This document shows, one piece after another, positions 1 through 7,663 of a DNA stretch of 64,000 bases. This DNA is from Echinicola soli (GTDB lineage: Bacteria; Bacteroidota; Bacteroidia; Cytophagales; Cyclobacteriaceae): NCBI RefSeq assembly GCF_006575665.1, contig NZ_CP041253.1:4625001-4689000 (forward strand), read 5' to 3'. The notes beneath the pieces were generated by a model. It was not told the DNA's origin. It saw only the letters and a program-made list of their open reading frames with translations, and did no database searches. Made by a program: the position numbers and the translations under genes. Every line of letters starts with the position of its first letter. The stretch's first letter is position 1.

Positions 1-31
1 ATCCCGTGACCATCACAACCTATTACCTGAT

Positions 32-832
32 ATGAATATAAGCATTGTCAAAATCGGCGGGAACGTCATCGATGACCCCCAAAAGCTGGATGAGTTTTTA
101 CTCCTGTTTTCCCGCTTGGAAGGAAAAAAAATCCTCGTTCATGGAGGTGGTGTCATGGCTTCCAAATTTGGCTCAAGCCTGGGAATCGAACCAAAAATGG
201 TCGATGGCCGACGGATTACCGATGCGGATACCCTGGACGTGGTCACCATGGTCTATGCCGGTCTGATCAATAAAAAGATCGTGGCCAAACTCCAGCAATT
301 TGAGCAAAACGCCATGGGATTCACTGGTGCTGACGGAAATCTTATTCGTTCAGCGAAGCGTCCGGTAAAAGACATCGACTACGGATTTGTAGGAGATGTC
401 AAAGAAATAAATACCGAACTGATGGAAGTGCTATTGGAAAAAGATGTCGTGCCGGTATTTTCGGCCATCACGCACGATCGAAAAGGCAACCTGCTAAATA
501 CCAATGCGGATACCATTGCTTCTGAAATCGCCACATCCATGTCCGTAAAGCATACCGTAAGACTGTATTTCTGCTTTAATAAAGCCGGGGTACTGATCGA
601 TGAAAACAATGATGATTCACTCGTCCCCAAAATCAACGAGGACATTTATGATGAACTCAAAAGGGACAACGTTATCCATAGCGGCATGATCCCCAAGCTG
701 GACAATGCCTTCAGTGCACTTCACAAGGGAGTCAGCAATGTGTGGCTGGGCAAAGCAGAAAACCTGATCTTAGCCTCCAAAGGCAAAAAATCAGGCACCA
801 ATATCGAGCGACACCGGTACGATCTTTATTGA
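32..832 (+). CDS. argB: N-acetylglutamate kinase family (ArgB)
   Basis: Amino-acid kinase that phosphorylates an N-acylated glutamate with ATP, the second step of arginine (ornithine) synthesis in the cytoplasm. The 266-residue length fits the family. Visible motifs are K7-IGGN at the N-terminus (phosphate binding), HGGG at residues 37-40, DGRRITD near 58-64, a NADTIASEIA stretch near 157-166 that contacts ATP and acyl-glutamate, and GMIPKL near 214-219. In Bacteroidota the acyl group may be succinyl instead of acetyl; the sequence alone does not settle this. It is the first gene of an argB, deacylase, argH series on the same strand, so the operon probably continues upstream of the window. 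The ATG at 32 leaves nothing assignable in bases 1-31. Confidence 0.95.
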   Translation: MNISIVKIGGNVIDDPQKLDEFLLLFSRLEGKKILVHGGGVMASKFGSSLGIEPKMVDGRRITDADTLDVVTMVYAGLINKKIVAKLQQFEQNAMGFTGADGNLIRSAKRPVKDIDYGFVGDVKEINTELMEVLLEKDVVPVFSAITHDRKGNLLNTNADTIASEIATSMSVKHTVRLYFCFNKAGVLIDENNDDSLVPKINEDIYDELKRDNVIHSGMIPKLDNAFSALHKGVSNVWLGKAENLILASKGKKSGTNIERHRYDLY

Positions 833-934
833 TATTATAATGAATGGAATTACAGATGTAAGCGTCAATGTCGTTTCCTTTTTGTTAATGCCCCTTGTAA
901 GTGGATAAAGAAAAAGTAAGCAAAAAAGTGTCAA

Positions 935-984
935 CTGAATTCAGGACGTGACAGCAGCAGATGCCTTTTGATTCATTACTTTTG
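935..984 (+). promoter_or_regulatory. Possible promoter region upstream of the acyl-ornithine deacylase
   Basis: The 183-bp gap after argB holds a TACTTTTG box at 977-984, a full match to the Bacteroidota -7 consensus TAnnTTTG, 31 bp before the ATG at 1016. No TTG is found at the right spacing for a -33 element, so the call is weak. A 10-bp perfect palindrome CTGAATTCAG lies at 935-944, overlapping AATTCAGGACGTG at 938-950, whose reverse complement recurs at 4302-4314. Confidence 0.3.
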
Positions 985-1015
985 ACACTACACTTGAAAT
1001 AGATACTTAACAGAC

Positions 1016-2092
1016 ATGCCCTACCCAATCATCCATGAACTTAAACAAGAAGCCAAACAACTTCTACAACAACTAATAGAAACCCCTTCTCTTAGCCGGG
1101 AGGAAGAAAACACCGCACAGCTGCTGGCAGATTACCTGACCAAAAAAGGCGTCCAGGTAAAGCGGTTACAAAACAATGTTTGGGCAGTCAATAAGCATTT
1201 TGATCCCAAACTGCCCAGCATCCTTCTCAATTCCCACCATGACACTGTAAAACCCAACAATGGCTACACCAAAGATCCTTTTAAGGCCATTGTAGAAGAT
1301 GGGAAACTATACGGGTTGGGCAGTAATGATGCAGGAGGATGCCTAGTCAGCCTTATCGCTACCTTTGTCCATTTCTATGAGCAAAAACTCCCTTACAACC
1401 TCATTTTGGCAGCCACCGCTGAGGAAGAAGTAAGTGGAAAAAATGGCATTGCTTTGTTACTGAAAGAATTGCCAACGATAGCACTGGCCATCGTAGGAGA
1501 ACCAACACTGCTGGATGTGGCCGTTGCTGAAAAAGGGCTGATGGTCATCGATGCCACCGTGACGGGAAAAGCAGGTCATGCTGCCAGAAACGAAGGCGTA
1601 AACGCACTCTACGAAGCACTTCCCGACCTCAATGCCCTCAAAGATTATAAATTCAAAAAAGTATCCGATTACTTGGGCGAAAGCAAAGTATCAGCCACCA
1701 TCATCCAAGCGGGTTCACAGCACAATGTCGTGCCGGACAAATGTGTCTATACAATAGACGTCAGGGTCACAGACAGCTATACCCTTCAGCAGGCCTTGGA
1801 TGAACTCAAGGGCTTCCTAAAAGCTGATCTCCAACCAAGATCCATGCGGCTCAACTCTTCCGCATTGCCAAAAACCCACCGCATCTGGGAAGTAATCGAT
1901 CAATTATCACTCAAATGCTATGGCAGCCCAACCCTATCTGATCAGGCATTGATCCCTTACCCGTCGATCAAAATCGGCCCCGGTGATTCTGCCCGTTCAC
2001 ACAGCCCGGATGAATTTATCCACCTCGACGAAATCGATCAGGGAATTGATCGGTATGTGGCTATTTTAGATACATATGTACATTTGAAATAA
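1016..2092 (+). CDS. M20 family N-acyl-L-ornithine deacylase (ArgE-type)
   Basis: Zinc metallo-hydrolase that removes the acetyl or succinyl group from acyl-ornithine to give ornithine. Its 358 residues carry the M20 hallmarks in order: an NSHHDTV motif near 72-78 with the first metal His and the catalytic-site Asp, GLGSNDAGG near 101-109 with the bridging Asp, ATAEEEVSG near 137-145 with the catalytic Glu pair, VGEPT near 161-165, and AGHAA in the dimerisation domain near 190. Bacteroidota arginine clusters usually carry this enzyme next to argB and argH, and that order is seen here, which supports the arginine role over a generic peptidase. It is preceded by a 183-bp gap with a possible promoter and followed by a small inserted gene before argH. 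Confidence 0.9.
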   Translation: MPYPIIHELKQEAKQLLQQLIETPSLSREEENTAQLLADYLTKKGVQVKRLQNNVWAVNKHFDPKLPSILLNSHHDTVKPNNGYTKDPFKAIVEDGKLYGLGSNDAGGCLVSLIATFVHFYEQKLPYNLILAATAEEEVSGKNGIALLLKELPTIALAIVGEPTLLDVAVAEKGLMVIDATVTGKAGHAARNEGVNALYEALPDLNALKDYKFKKVSDYLGESKVSATIIQAGSQHNVVPDKCVYTIDVRVTDSYTLQQALDELKGFLKADLQPRSMRLNSSALPKTHRIWEVIDQLSLKCYGSPTLSDQALIPYPSIKIGPGDSARSHSPDEFIHLDEIDQGIDRYVAILDTYVHLK

Positions 2093-2112
2093 AACACCAT
2101 GTAGTCAGCCGT

Positions 2113-2164
2113 AATATAGTGATCAGTGACCATTAATCGGTGATCCGTAATCAGTGACCGGTAT
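2113..2164. repeat. Left arm of inverted repeat bracketing the S23-type gene
   Basis: The stretch contains two related tandem units built on ATCAGTGACC. Bases 2147-2164 read GTAATCAGTGACCGGTAT, and the reverse complement of 2613-2630 matches them at 17 of 18 positions. The two arms therefore face each other across the four-helix-bundle gene. Confidence 0.75.
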
Positions 2165-2215
2165 CGACTTCTACAAAAGATTAAGTCGGAACATATTTAT
2201 TTTGTAATTTCATCT

Positions 2216-2590
2216 ATGGATTATGGTAAGAGTTTTAAAGAATTACAGGTTTACAACATATCTAAGCAATTGACAGAGGAAGTTTTTAAGATAACTAAAG
2301 AATTTCCAAAGGAAAAAACTTATTCTCTCACAGACCAAGTAGGACGATGCTCTCGATCCATTGGAGCGCAAATAGCGGAAGCTTTGGGAAGAAGAAGATA
2401 CGAGAAACATTTTATCAGTAAATTGACTGACCCAGATGCAGAGCAAATAGAGACATAACACTGGATTGAAACAGCTTTAGATTACAAATACATTTCTAAG
2501 GAGGCTTCGGATGACTTAATAGATCTTTGTAAATCAATTGACAAAATGCTAACTGCTATGATGACTAAATCAGCATCATTCTGTAGTTAG
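2216..2590 (+). pseudogene. S23/four-helix-bundle protein gene with in-frame stop
   Basis: The translated product begins MDYGKSFKELQVYNISKQLT and matches the four-helix-bundle family first described as 23S rRNA intervening-sequence (S23) proteins, usually about 115-130 residues; its biochemical role is not known. The frame runs 80 codons to a TAA at 2456-2458. Directly after that stop, in the same frame, it continues HWIETALDYKYI and ends at TAG 2588-2590, giving 125 codons in total. Family members usually read E-T-Q-H-W or similar at this spot, so TAA probably replaces CAA, a single C-to-T change. The gene sits between the deacylase and argH, inside an otherwise compact arginine operon, and is flanked by an inverted repeat. 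A truncated 80-residue protein could still be made; a sequencing error is the main alternative. Confidence 0.75.
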
Positions 2591-2612
2591 CGACGGAATG
2601 AAATTAAACTGA

Positions 2613-2648
2613 ATACCGATCACTGATTACCGACCACTGAATACTGAT
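2613..2648. repeat. Right arm of inverted repeat bracketing the S23-type gene
   Basis: ATACCGATCACTGATTAC at 2613-2630 is the inverted partner of 2147-2164, followed by a further CACTGAATACTGATTA unit. A similar ACTGAATAC plus TTACTGATGACCGATCA arrangement occurs at 17079-17107. Confidence 0.75.
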
Positions 2649-2715
2649 TATCCCAAAAAACAAAGATTGAAATAGCAGTTTTCGAATCAAATAACATTAA
2701 CGACAACAATTCCCC

Positions 2716-4050
2716 ATGAAACTTTGGCAAAAAAACACCACCAGCACCAAGGAAGTAGAACAGTTCACAATTGGACGTGATCCTGAATTTGACATTGTGC
2801 TGGCTCCTTTTGATGTACTGGGTTCTTTGGCACATGCGACCATGCTCGAGAGTATTGACCTGCTTACTAAAGACGAACTGGCAATTCTTAAAAAAGGACT
2901 GAAGGAAATCTATCAGGAAATCCAAGAGGGTACTTTCAAAATCGACCCAGGGGTGGAAGATGTCCATTCTCAGGTAGAGTTTCTGCTGACCGAACGCTAT
3001 GGTGATGTCGGAAAAAAACTGCATAGCGGTCGCTCCAGAAATGATCAAGTAGCGGTAGACCTGAAACTATACTATCGTGCTGTCATCCAAGAGGTATTGG
3101 AAGATGCGAAGGCACTCTTTGACCTGCTGATCACCTTAGCCGATAAACATAAAAATGACCTTATGCCGGGTTATACCCACACCCAATTGGCCATGCCGTC
3201 TTCTTTTGGACTGTGGTTCGGTGCTATGGCGGAGTCCCTGGCAGAAGACATGGAACTCTGGCTGGCCGCTTACAATCTGTCCGACAGAAATCCTCTCGGT
3301 TCAGCAGCAGGCTACGGTTCCTCATTTCCGCTAAATCGAACCATGACCACCCAACTCCTTGGCTTCAAAGACATGCACTATAACGTCATCAATGCCCAAA
3401 ACAACCGTGGCAAAACGGAGAAGGTCATAGCCTTTGCCATGGCAGGAATGGCTGGCACATTGAACAGGCTTTCTGCGGACATTATCATCTTTATGAACCA
3501 ACATTTTGGCTTTGTAAAGTTCCCGGACAATCTCACGACAGGATCCAGCATCATGCCTCACAAAAAGAACCCTGATGTCTTCGAGCTGATCCGTGCCAAG
3601 GCCAACCAGATCCAAAGTGCCCCTCAAAACCTGATGATGCAGATAACCAATACCACTACAGGCTATCACCGTGACCTCCAACTGCTGAAGGAAACGACTT
3701 TTCCCGATTTCGAAAAGCTCAAGGATTGTCTGCAGATCACCAAGTTTATGCTTGAGCACATCGAGATAAAAGCAGGTATCTTGGATGATAAATTCTACAA
3801 GCACCTCTTCAGTGTGGAAGTGGTCAATGAACTGGTTTTGCAAGGTGTGCCCTTCCGTGACGCCTATAAAAAAGTAGGCCTGGATATCGAAAGCGATGAT
3901 TTCTCGCCAAACCACGCTGTCAACCACAGCCATGAAGGCAGCATTGGGCAGCTTTGTCTCGATGAAATCAAAGAAAAAATGGAAACCGCATTGACTAAAT
4001 TTGATTTTAGTGCGATTGAGGCTAGTTATACGAAATTGCTTGAAGCATAG
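2716..4050 (+). CDS. argH: Argininosuccinate lyase
   Basis: Splits argininosuccinate into arginine and fumarate, the last step of arginine synthesis. The 444-residue protein carries the fumarase/aspartase superfamily signature TGSSIMPHKKNPD near 275-287, whose flexible loop holds the catalytic Ser, plus HSGRSRNDQV near 102-111 and TPGYTHTQ-like sequence (PGYTHTQLAMP) near 151-161. The C-terminal multi-helix domain is complete. It follows the deacylase after a 623-bp interval that holds the inverted-repeat-flanked S23 gene, and it is followed by a hairpin at 4060-4117, so it is probably the last gene of the operon. Confidence 0.96.
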   Translation: MKLWQKNTTSTKEVEQFTIGRDPEFDIVLAPFDVLGSLAHATMLESIDLLTKDELAILKKGLKEIYQEIQEGTFKIDPGVEDVHSQVEFLLTERYGDVGKKLHSGRSRNDQVAVDLKLYYRAVIQEVLEDAKALFDLLITLADKHKNDLMPGYTHTQLAMPSSFGLWFGAMAESLAEDMELWLAAYNLSDRNPLGSAAGYGSSFPLNRTMTTQLLGFKDMHYNVINAQNNRGKTEKVIAFAMAGMAGTLNRLSADIIIFMNQHFGFVKFPDNLTTGSSIMPHKKNPDVFELIRAKANQIQSAPQNLMMQITNTTTGYHRDLQLLKETTFPDFEKLKDCLQITKFMLEHIEIKAGILDDKFYKHLFSVEVVNELVLQGVPFRDAYKKVGLDIESDDFSPNHAVNHSHEGSIGQLCLDEIKEKMETALTKFDFSAIEASYTKLLEA

Positions 4051-4059
4051 CCAATAGAC

Positions 4060-4117
4060 ACTGAGCGGAGCCCTGGAATAGCCTTCGAATCCATCCGGCT
4101 AGGCAGGTCCGCTCAGT
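4060..4117 (+). terminator. Hairpin after argH, likely terminator
   Basis: ACTGAGCGGA (4060-4069) pairs perfectly with TCCGCTCAGT (4108-4117) across a 38-base loop, and the following DNA (4120-4145) is rich in T. The position ten bases after the argH stop fits the end of the operon. The long loop makes it less certain as an intrinsic terminator. Confidence 0.55.
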
Positions 4118-4234
4118 CTACGGTTTTCTTTGTTTTGTTATTTTTTCATCTCCTTTATGTCTATAACATTGGACAGAGAAATATCCTAACAGCCATTAAT
4201 CATCTATTACAATAAATTTCTTACACATATTCAC

Positions 4235-4320
4235 GTTACCCGTGGATTACAAATCCGCCTTATCCGACATCCGGATTGCAAATCTGGATGAGCAATATTG
4301 CCACGTCCTGAATTTACTTG
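4235..4320. repeat. Palindrome-rich dispersed-repeat fragment
   Basis: Contains GGATTACAAATCC at 4244-4256 (a perfect palindrome with a 3-base centre) and CCGGATTGCAAATCTGG at 4271-4287 (near-perfect), then CACGTCCTGAATT at 4302-4314, the reverse complement of 938-950. This looks like intergenic repeat material; no gene is present between 4051 and 4592. Confidence 0.5.
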
Positions 4321-4340
4321 ATAATTTTTTTCTTCAAAAT

Positions 4341-4446
4341 CGGTCACTACGAACCTGTCTACAGCCAAGCAGAGAGGAATGACGAAGCAGTCTTCTCACA
4401 AGAGAAGGAGATTGCTTCACTCCGTTACTCTGCGTTCGCATGACGT
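4341..4446. repeat. Palindromic intergenic element, copy 1
   Basis: The right half ends with GAGATTGCTTCACTCCGTTA and continues CTCTGCGTTCGCATGACG. The left half is a diverged inverted copy (CAGAGAGGAATGACGAAGCA). A second copy lies at 7553-7663 with the same right half. About 50 bp further on, CTTGATACTT and ACTTGATAC repeats occur at 4501-4525. Confidence 0.65.
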
Positions 4447-4592
4447 TACCGACAAGTTACTTTGTCATTAACTGTCTTTGCTCTTTATTCTTTTCTCTAT
4501 CTTGATACTTACTACTTGATACTAAATTCCCACCTTCCATTGCCATCTTTCTCCAAAATTCGTTATTTTGGGTTTTAAAACATTTTAGAAAG

Positions 4593-4946
4593 GTGCCGTA
4601 CAAAGAACGAGAAATAGAAAAGAAATACTACTCCATTGGTGAAGTGGCCGAGAAGTTTAGCGTAGCCACATCACTGATCCGTTATTGGGAAGGGGAATTT
4701 GACATCATCAAGCCCAAGAAGGACAAAAAAGGCAACAGGAGGTTTACCAAAGAAGACATCGAAAAGATCGGACTGATTTTTCACTTGGTAAAGGAAAAGG
4801 GCTATACGCTCCAAGGTGCTCAGGAAATCATTAAAAAAGACCAATACGAGGTTTCTGACAAAGCCGGAATGGTCAACCGCCTAAAAGAGATCAGGGATTT
4901 TTTGTCAGAAATCCGCAATAACATCCATGCAGAAGACACCCCATGA
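4593..4946 (+). CDS. MerR-family HTH transcriptional regulator
   Basis: A 117-residue DNA-binding protein. Residues 12-80 form a MerR-type winged helix: YYSIGEVAEKFSVATSLIRY holds the helix-turn-helix, then WEGEFD and NRRFTKEDIEKI form the wing and second helix. The C-terminal part is a short amphipathic helix (KAGMVNRLKEIRDFLSEI) suited to dimerisation, with no metal or drug domain. The frame has no ATG near its start, so the GTG at 4593 is chosen; it directly precedes the conserved region. The last 20 bases overlap dprA, which points to co-transcription. The target genes are not evident. Members of this type are common in Bacteroidota, often beside dprA. Confidence 0.85.
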   Translation: MPYKEREIEKKYYSIGEVAEKFSVATSLIRYWEGEFDIIKPKKDKKGNRRFTKEDIEKIGLIFHLVKEKGYTLQGAQEIIKKDQYEVSDKAGMVNRLKEIRDFLSEIRNNIHAEDTP

Positions 4947-6048
4947 AACACTACTTTATACGATTGCATTAAGTCTGATTCCCAAACTGGGTCCATACGC
5001 CTTCAAAAACATCATAAGCTATTGTGGGTCAGCAGCCAATTTTTTCACCATGCCAAAGGGACGGGCCGCAAAAATCCCGGGAATTGGCAGCATGCTACTG
5101 GCTATTCGAAACCAAAAAGATGCCTACCTAAAAAAGGCAGAAAAAGTCTTAGAAGATTGTGAAAAACACCAGATCACAATCCACACTTACCTTGACCTTT
5201 CCTACCCAAGCAGACTAAAATCCTTTATGGACGCTCCAGTTCTGCTGTTTACCAAAGGCCATATAGACCTTAACCCTAAGAGAAGCATTGGTATTGTGGG
5301 CACGCGAAATGCTTCTGATTATGGGAAAAACACCACCCGGAAGATTGTTGAAGCACTGGCTCCCTTTCAGCCAACAGTCATCAGTGGCCTGGCCTATGGC
5401 ATCGACATTACCTCACACAGAGCAGCCTTGGATTGCGGCCTGCCCACCATTGGAGTATTGGGCAATTCACTAGAGACACTCTACCCTGCCGCCCACAGAA
5501 GCACTGCTGAAAGCATGGCCAAAAACGGTGGATTAACTACTGAATATACTGTCGGCACCACCATGCATCCCAATAATTTCCCCGCACGAAATCGGATTAT
5601 CGCAGCCCTTTCGGATGCACTGATCGTAGTAGAAGCTGCCAAAAAAGGAGGTGCGCTCATCACTGCAGAAATTGCCTACAGCTATAACCGGGAAGTCTTC
5701 GCAGTACCCGGTAACCTACAAAACACTTACAGCGAAGGTTGTAATAATCTGATCAGATCGATGAAATCCAGCATTTATACCGGTCCTCGTGATATCCAGG
5801 AGGCACTCTCGTGGACCACCAGTGAAGACAACGCAGACCAACCGAGCAAAAACTCCATTGAGCTCAAACAATATACTGAACGGGAACAGCAAATTCTCCG
5901 CATGCTTATGGAAAAGAACCCGTTGGAAATCGATCAATTGAGTTGGCAAAGCCAAATTCCCGTTTCCCAAGTGGCCTCGCTCCTGCTTGGCCTGGAGTTT
6001 CAAGGTGTTGTTAAAGCACTTCCCGGCAAAAAGTATCAACTAGTGTAA
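4927..6048 (+). CDS. dprA: DNA processing protein DprA
   Basis: Binds single-stranded DNA taken up by transformation and loads RecA. The 373-residue protein has an N-terminal helical (SAM/HhH-like) region to about 75, then the Rossmann-like DprA core: GIVGTRNASDYG near 119-130, the nucleotide/DNA-binding ISGLAYGIDITSHRAAL near 153-169, GVLGNSLETLYPAAHR near 177-192, and FPARNRIIAALSDA near 219-232. The C-terminal 65 residues resemble the winged-helix domain often found in DprA. It starts inside the end of the MerR gene and ends 79 bp from the convergent HMG-CoA lyase gene. No other competence gene lies in the window. Confidence 0.95.
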   Translation: MQKTPHETLLYTIALSLIPKLGPYAFKNIISYCGSAANFFTMPKGRAAKIPGIGSMLLAIRNQKDAYLKKAEKVLEDCEKHQITIHTYLDLSYPSRLKSFMDAPVLLFTKGHIDLNPKRSIGIVGTRNASDYGKNTTRKIVEALAPFQPTVISGLAYGIDITSHRAALDCGLPTIGVLGNSLETLYPAAHRSTAESMAKNGGLTTEYTVGTTMHPNNFPARNRIIAALSDALIVVEAAKKGGALITAEIAYSYNREVFAVPGNLQNTYSEGCNNLIRSMKSSIYTGPRDIQEALSWTTSEDNADQPSKNSIELKQYTEREQQILRMLMEKNPLEIDQLSWQSQIPVSQVASLLLGLEFQGVVKALPGKKYQLV

Positions 6049-6127
6049 ATAACGATTAGAGGTTAAAAGTTTTTGGTTTGGAAGTTGGCCACTGTAAACC
6101 TTCAAACATCTCAACCTTTTCACATCA

Positions 6128-6973
6128 CTACTGAAAAACAAAATTGGCCAACTTAAATGCTTCCCCAAACTCTTCTTTGTTCAATCCGAGGTCACCGTGA
6201 TTTTGTTCTAAAACATCAATCAGTGTTTCGGTGGCTACATTTCCTACCAGCTCATCATTAGCCATCGGACATCCACCAAATCCTTTAATGGCTCCATCAA
6301 ACCTTTTGCAACCTCCTCTGAGCCCAGCTTCGACCTTTTCTGCTGTGCTTTCTGGCCTGCTGTGAAAGTGGGCACCAAACTCAATGTGTGGAAAGGCTTC
6401 GATATTAGTCCTAAAAAGTGCTTCGACCATCTCGGGCTTTGCCACTCCAATGGTATCTGACAAAGCAATAATCTTAACGCCCAGTTCATCTAGTCTCCCG
6501 ACAAATTGGGCTACAATATCCGCAGAAAAGGGCTCTCCGTAAGGATTACCAAAGCCCATACTCAAATAGGTTACCAATGTCCTCCCCTTCACCTCGCACA
6601 TATTTTGAAGGTTTTCGACCACTTCTAGGGCCTCTTGAATGCTTTTATTGGTATTTCTTTTTTGAAACGTTTCGGATATGGACAATGGAAATCCCAAATA
6701 ATCGATCTCTTCAAATTGCAAGGCATCTTGTGCCCCGCGAACATTGGCCACAATGGCCAAGAGCTTGGACTTAGCATGGAACAAATCCAACAGGTCGAGT
6801 ACTTCAGCTGTGTCACGCATCTGTGGCATGGCCTTTGGGCTCACAAAACTCCCAAAGTCCACCGTGTCAAATCCTACTTCCAACAGCTGATTGATATAAG
6901 CAGCCTTGATGGCCGTATCGATAAATTCCGCTCGTCCCTGCATGGCATCCCTAGGGCATTCGATGATTTTCAT
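6128..6973 (-). CDS. Hydroxymethylglutaryl-CoA lyase
   Basis: TIM-barrel enzyme of the HMGL/DRE-TIM family that cleaves HMG-CoA to acetoacetate and acetyl-CoA, the end of leucine degradation. Length is 281 residues, slightly short of the usual 290-310 because the N-terminus starts almost at the active site: ECPRDAMQG at residues 5-13 holds the Arg and Asp. GAHFHSRPE near 200-208 gives the metal-binding His-x-His, and GFGGCPMANDELVGNVATE near 231-249 holds the catalytic Cys and metal-binding Asn. It is monocistronic here, convergent with dprA, with a 1.3-kb gene-free region upstream. No other leucine-degradation gene is adjacent. Confidence 0.92.
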   Translation of the reverse strand: MKIIECPRDAMQGRAEFIDTAIKAAYINQLLEVGFDTVDFGSFVSPKAMPQMRDTAEVLDLLDLFHAKSKLLAIVANVRGAQDALQFEEIDYLGFPLSISETFQKRNTNKSIQEALEVVENLQNMCEVKGRTLVTYLSMGFGNPYGEPFSADIVAQFVGRLDELGVKIIALSDTIGVAKPEMVEALFRTNIEAFPHIEFGAHFHSRPESTAEKVEAGLRGGCKRFDGAIKGFGGCPMANDELVGNVATETLIDVLEQNHGDLGLNKEEFGEAFKLANFVFQ

Positions 6974-7215
6974 GGTAGTAAATTTATACGTTTGTGACCG
7001 ATCGAAGGTATAAAATTTATGTGACTATCTGTGACTTACCAACTACCGATGCAGGGTAAACGCAGTAAAAAATTCTCCCAGTCTAATCAGCATATATAGA
7101 TCCTCGAATCTTGTAAAATGAATCAGCAAAAATCAGCCCAATCTGCATCTCCTGCGTTCCATCAACAAAAGACTCTGTCAAACAGCCAATTTTCCCGCCT
7201 AATCCTACTTTATTC

Positions 7216-7464
7216 GGATCAAGCAATATTTCTGGGGGCGGGAGAAGATTTATATTCATTTGGTATGTCGCCACGAAGTCGCCAAGACACGAAGTGTTTT
7301 GTAGGCGGATTCCAAATTTCATGGAAAACAAACAGCTTTGGGTCTTAGAATCTTTGTGGCAAAAAAACAAAAAAGAAATCCTATTAAAATAAAGGGATTC
7401 ATGCCCTCAACTTTTTCGCTTGCCTCCTTTTTAGCACATTTTGAGGATCAAGCAATATTTCTGG
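7216..7464. repeat. 20-bp perfect direct repeat pair
   Basis: The 20 bases at 7216-7235, beginning GGATCAAGC and ending ATTTCTGG, recur exactly at 7445-7464. The 209 bp between them include the GCCACGAAG/CTTTGTGGC repeat fragment. Confidence 0.8.
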
Positions 7465-7552
7465 AAGATGAGAGATTTCCAGGTGGTTTTGGTAAGCATA
7501 TTTCTCTTTAATTTAGCAATAGTAATGTGTAGATTATAAAATCAGTATAAAT

Positions 7553-7663
7553 CCGTCATAGCGAGGAAGTATAGCCTGTCCCGACCTATCGGGAACGTGG
7601 CAATCCCGTATTAAGAAAACGAGATTGCTTCACTCCGTTGCTCTGCATTCGCAAGGACGGTAT
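7553..7663. repeat. Palindromic intergenic element, copy 2
   Basis: The left arm begins CCGTCATAGCGAGGAAG. The right arm, GAGATTGCTTCACTCCGTTG then CTCTGCATTCGCAAGGACGG, is its imperfect reverse complement. The inner region has CCCGACCTATCGGGA, a small hairpin of its own. The right arm matches the element at 4341-4446. Confidence 0.7.

Noticed and set aside
2216..2590. Diversity-generating retroelement accessory (Avd) reading of the four-helix gene
   Set aside because: Avd proteins have the same fold, but no reverse transcriptase or template/variable repeat lies nearby.
2620..3048. 142-codon minus-strand frame opposite argH
   Set aside because: Antisense to a clearly conserved gene; a composition artefact.
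3331..3933. 200-codon minus-strand frame opposite argH
   Set aside because: Shadow of the argH frame; argH shows all catalytic motifs here.
4051..4592. tRNA or small RNA gene in the argH-MerR gap
   Set aside because: Palindromes are present but no cloverleaf pattern or known RNA motif could be drawn.
7083..7370. 95-codon minus-strand and 76-codon plus-strand frames in the 7-8 kb gap
   Set aside because: Both lie across repeat fragments and overlap each other on opposite strands; no family resemblance.
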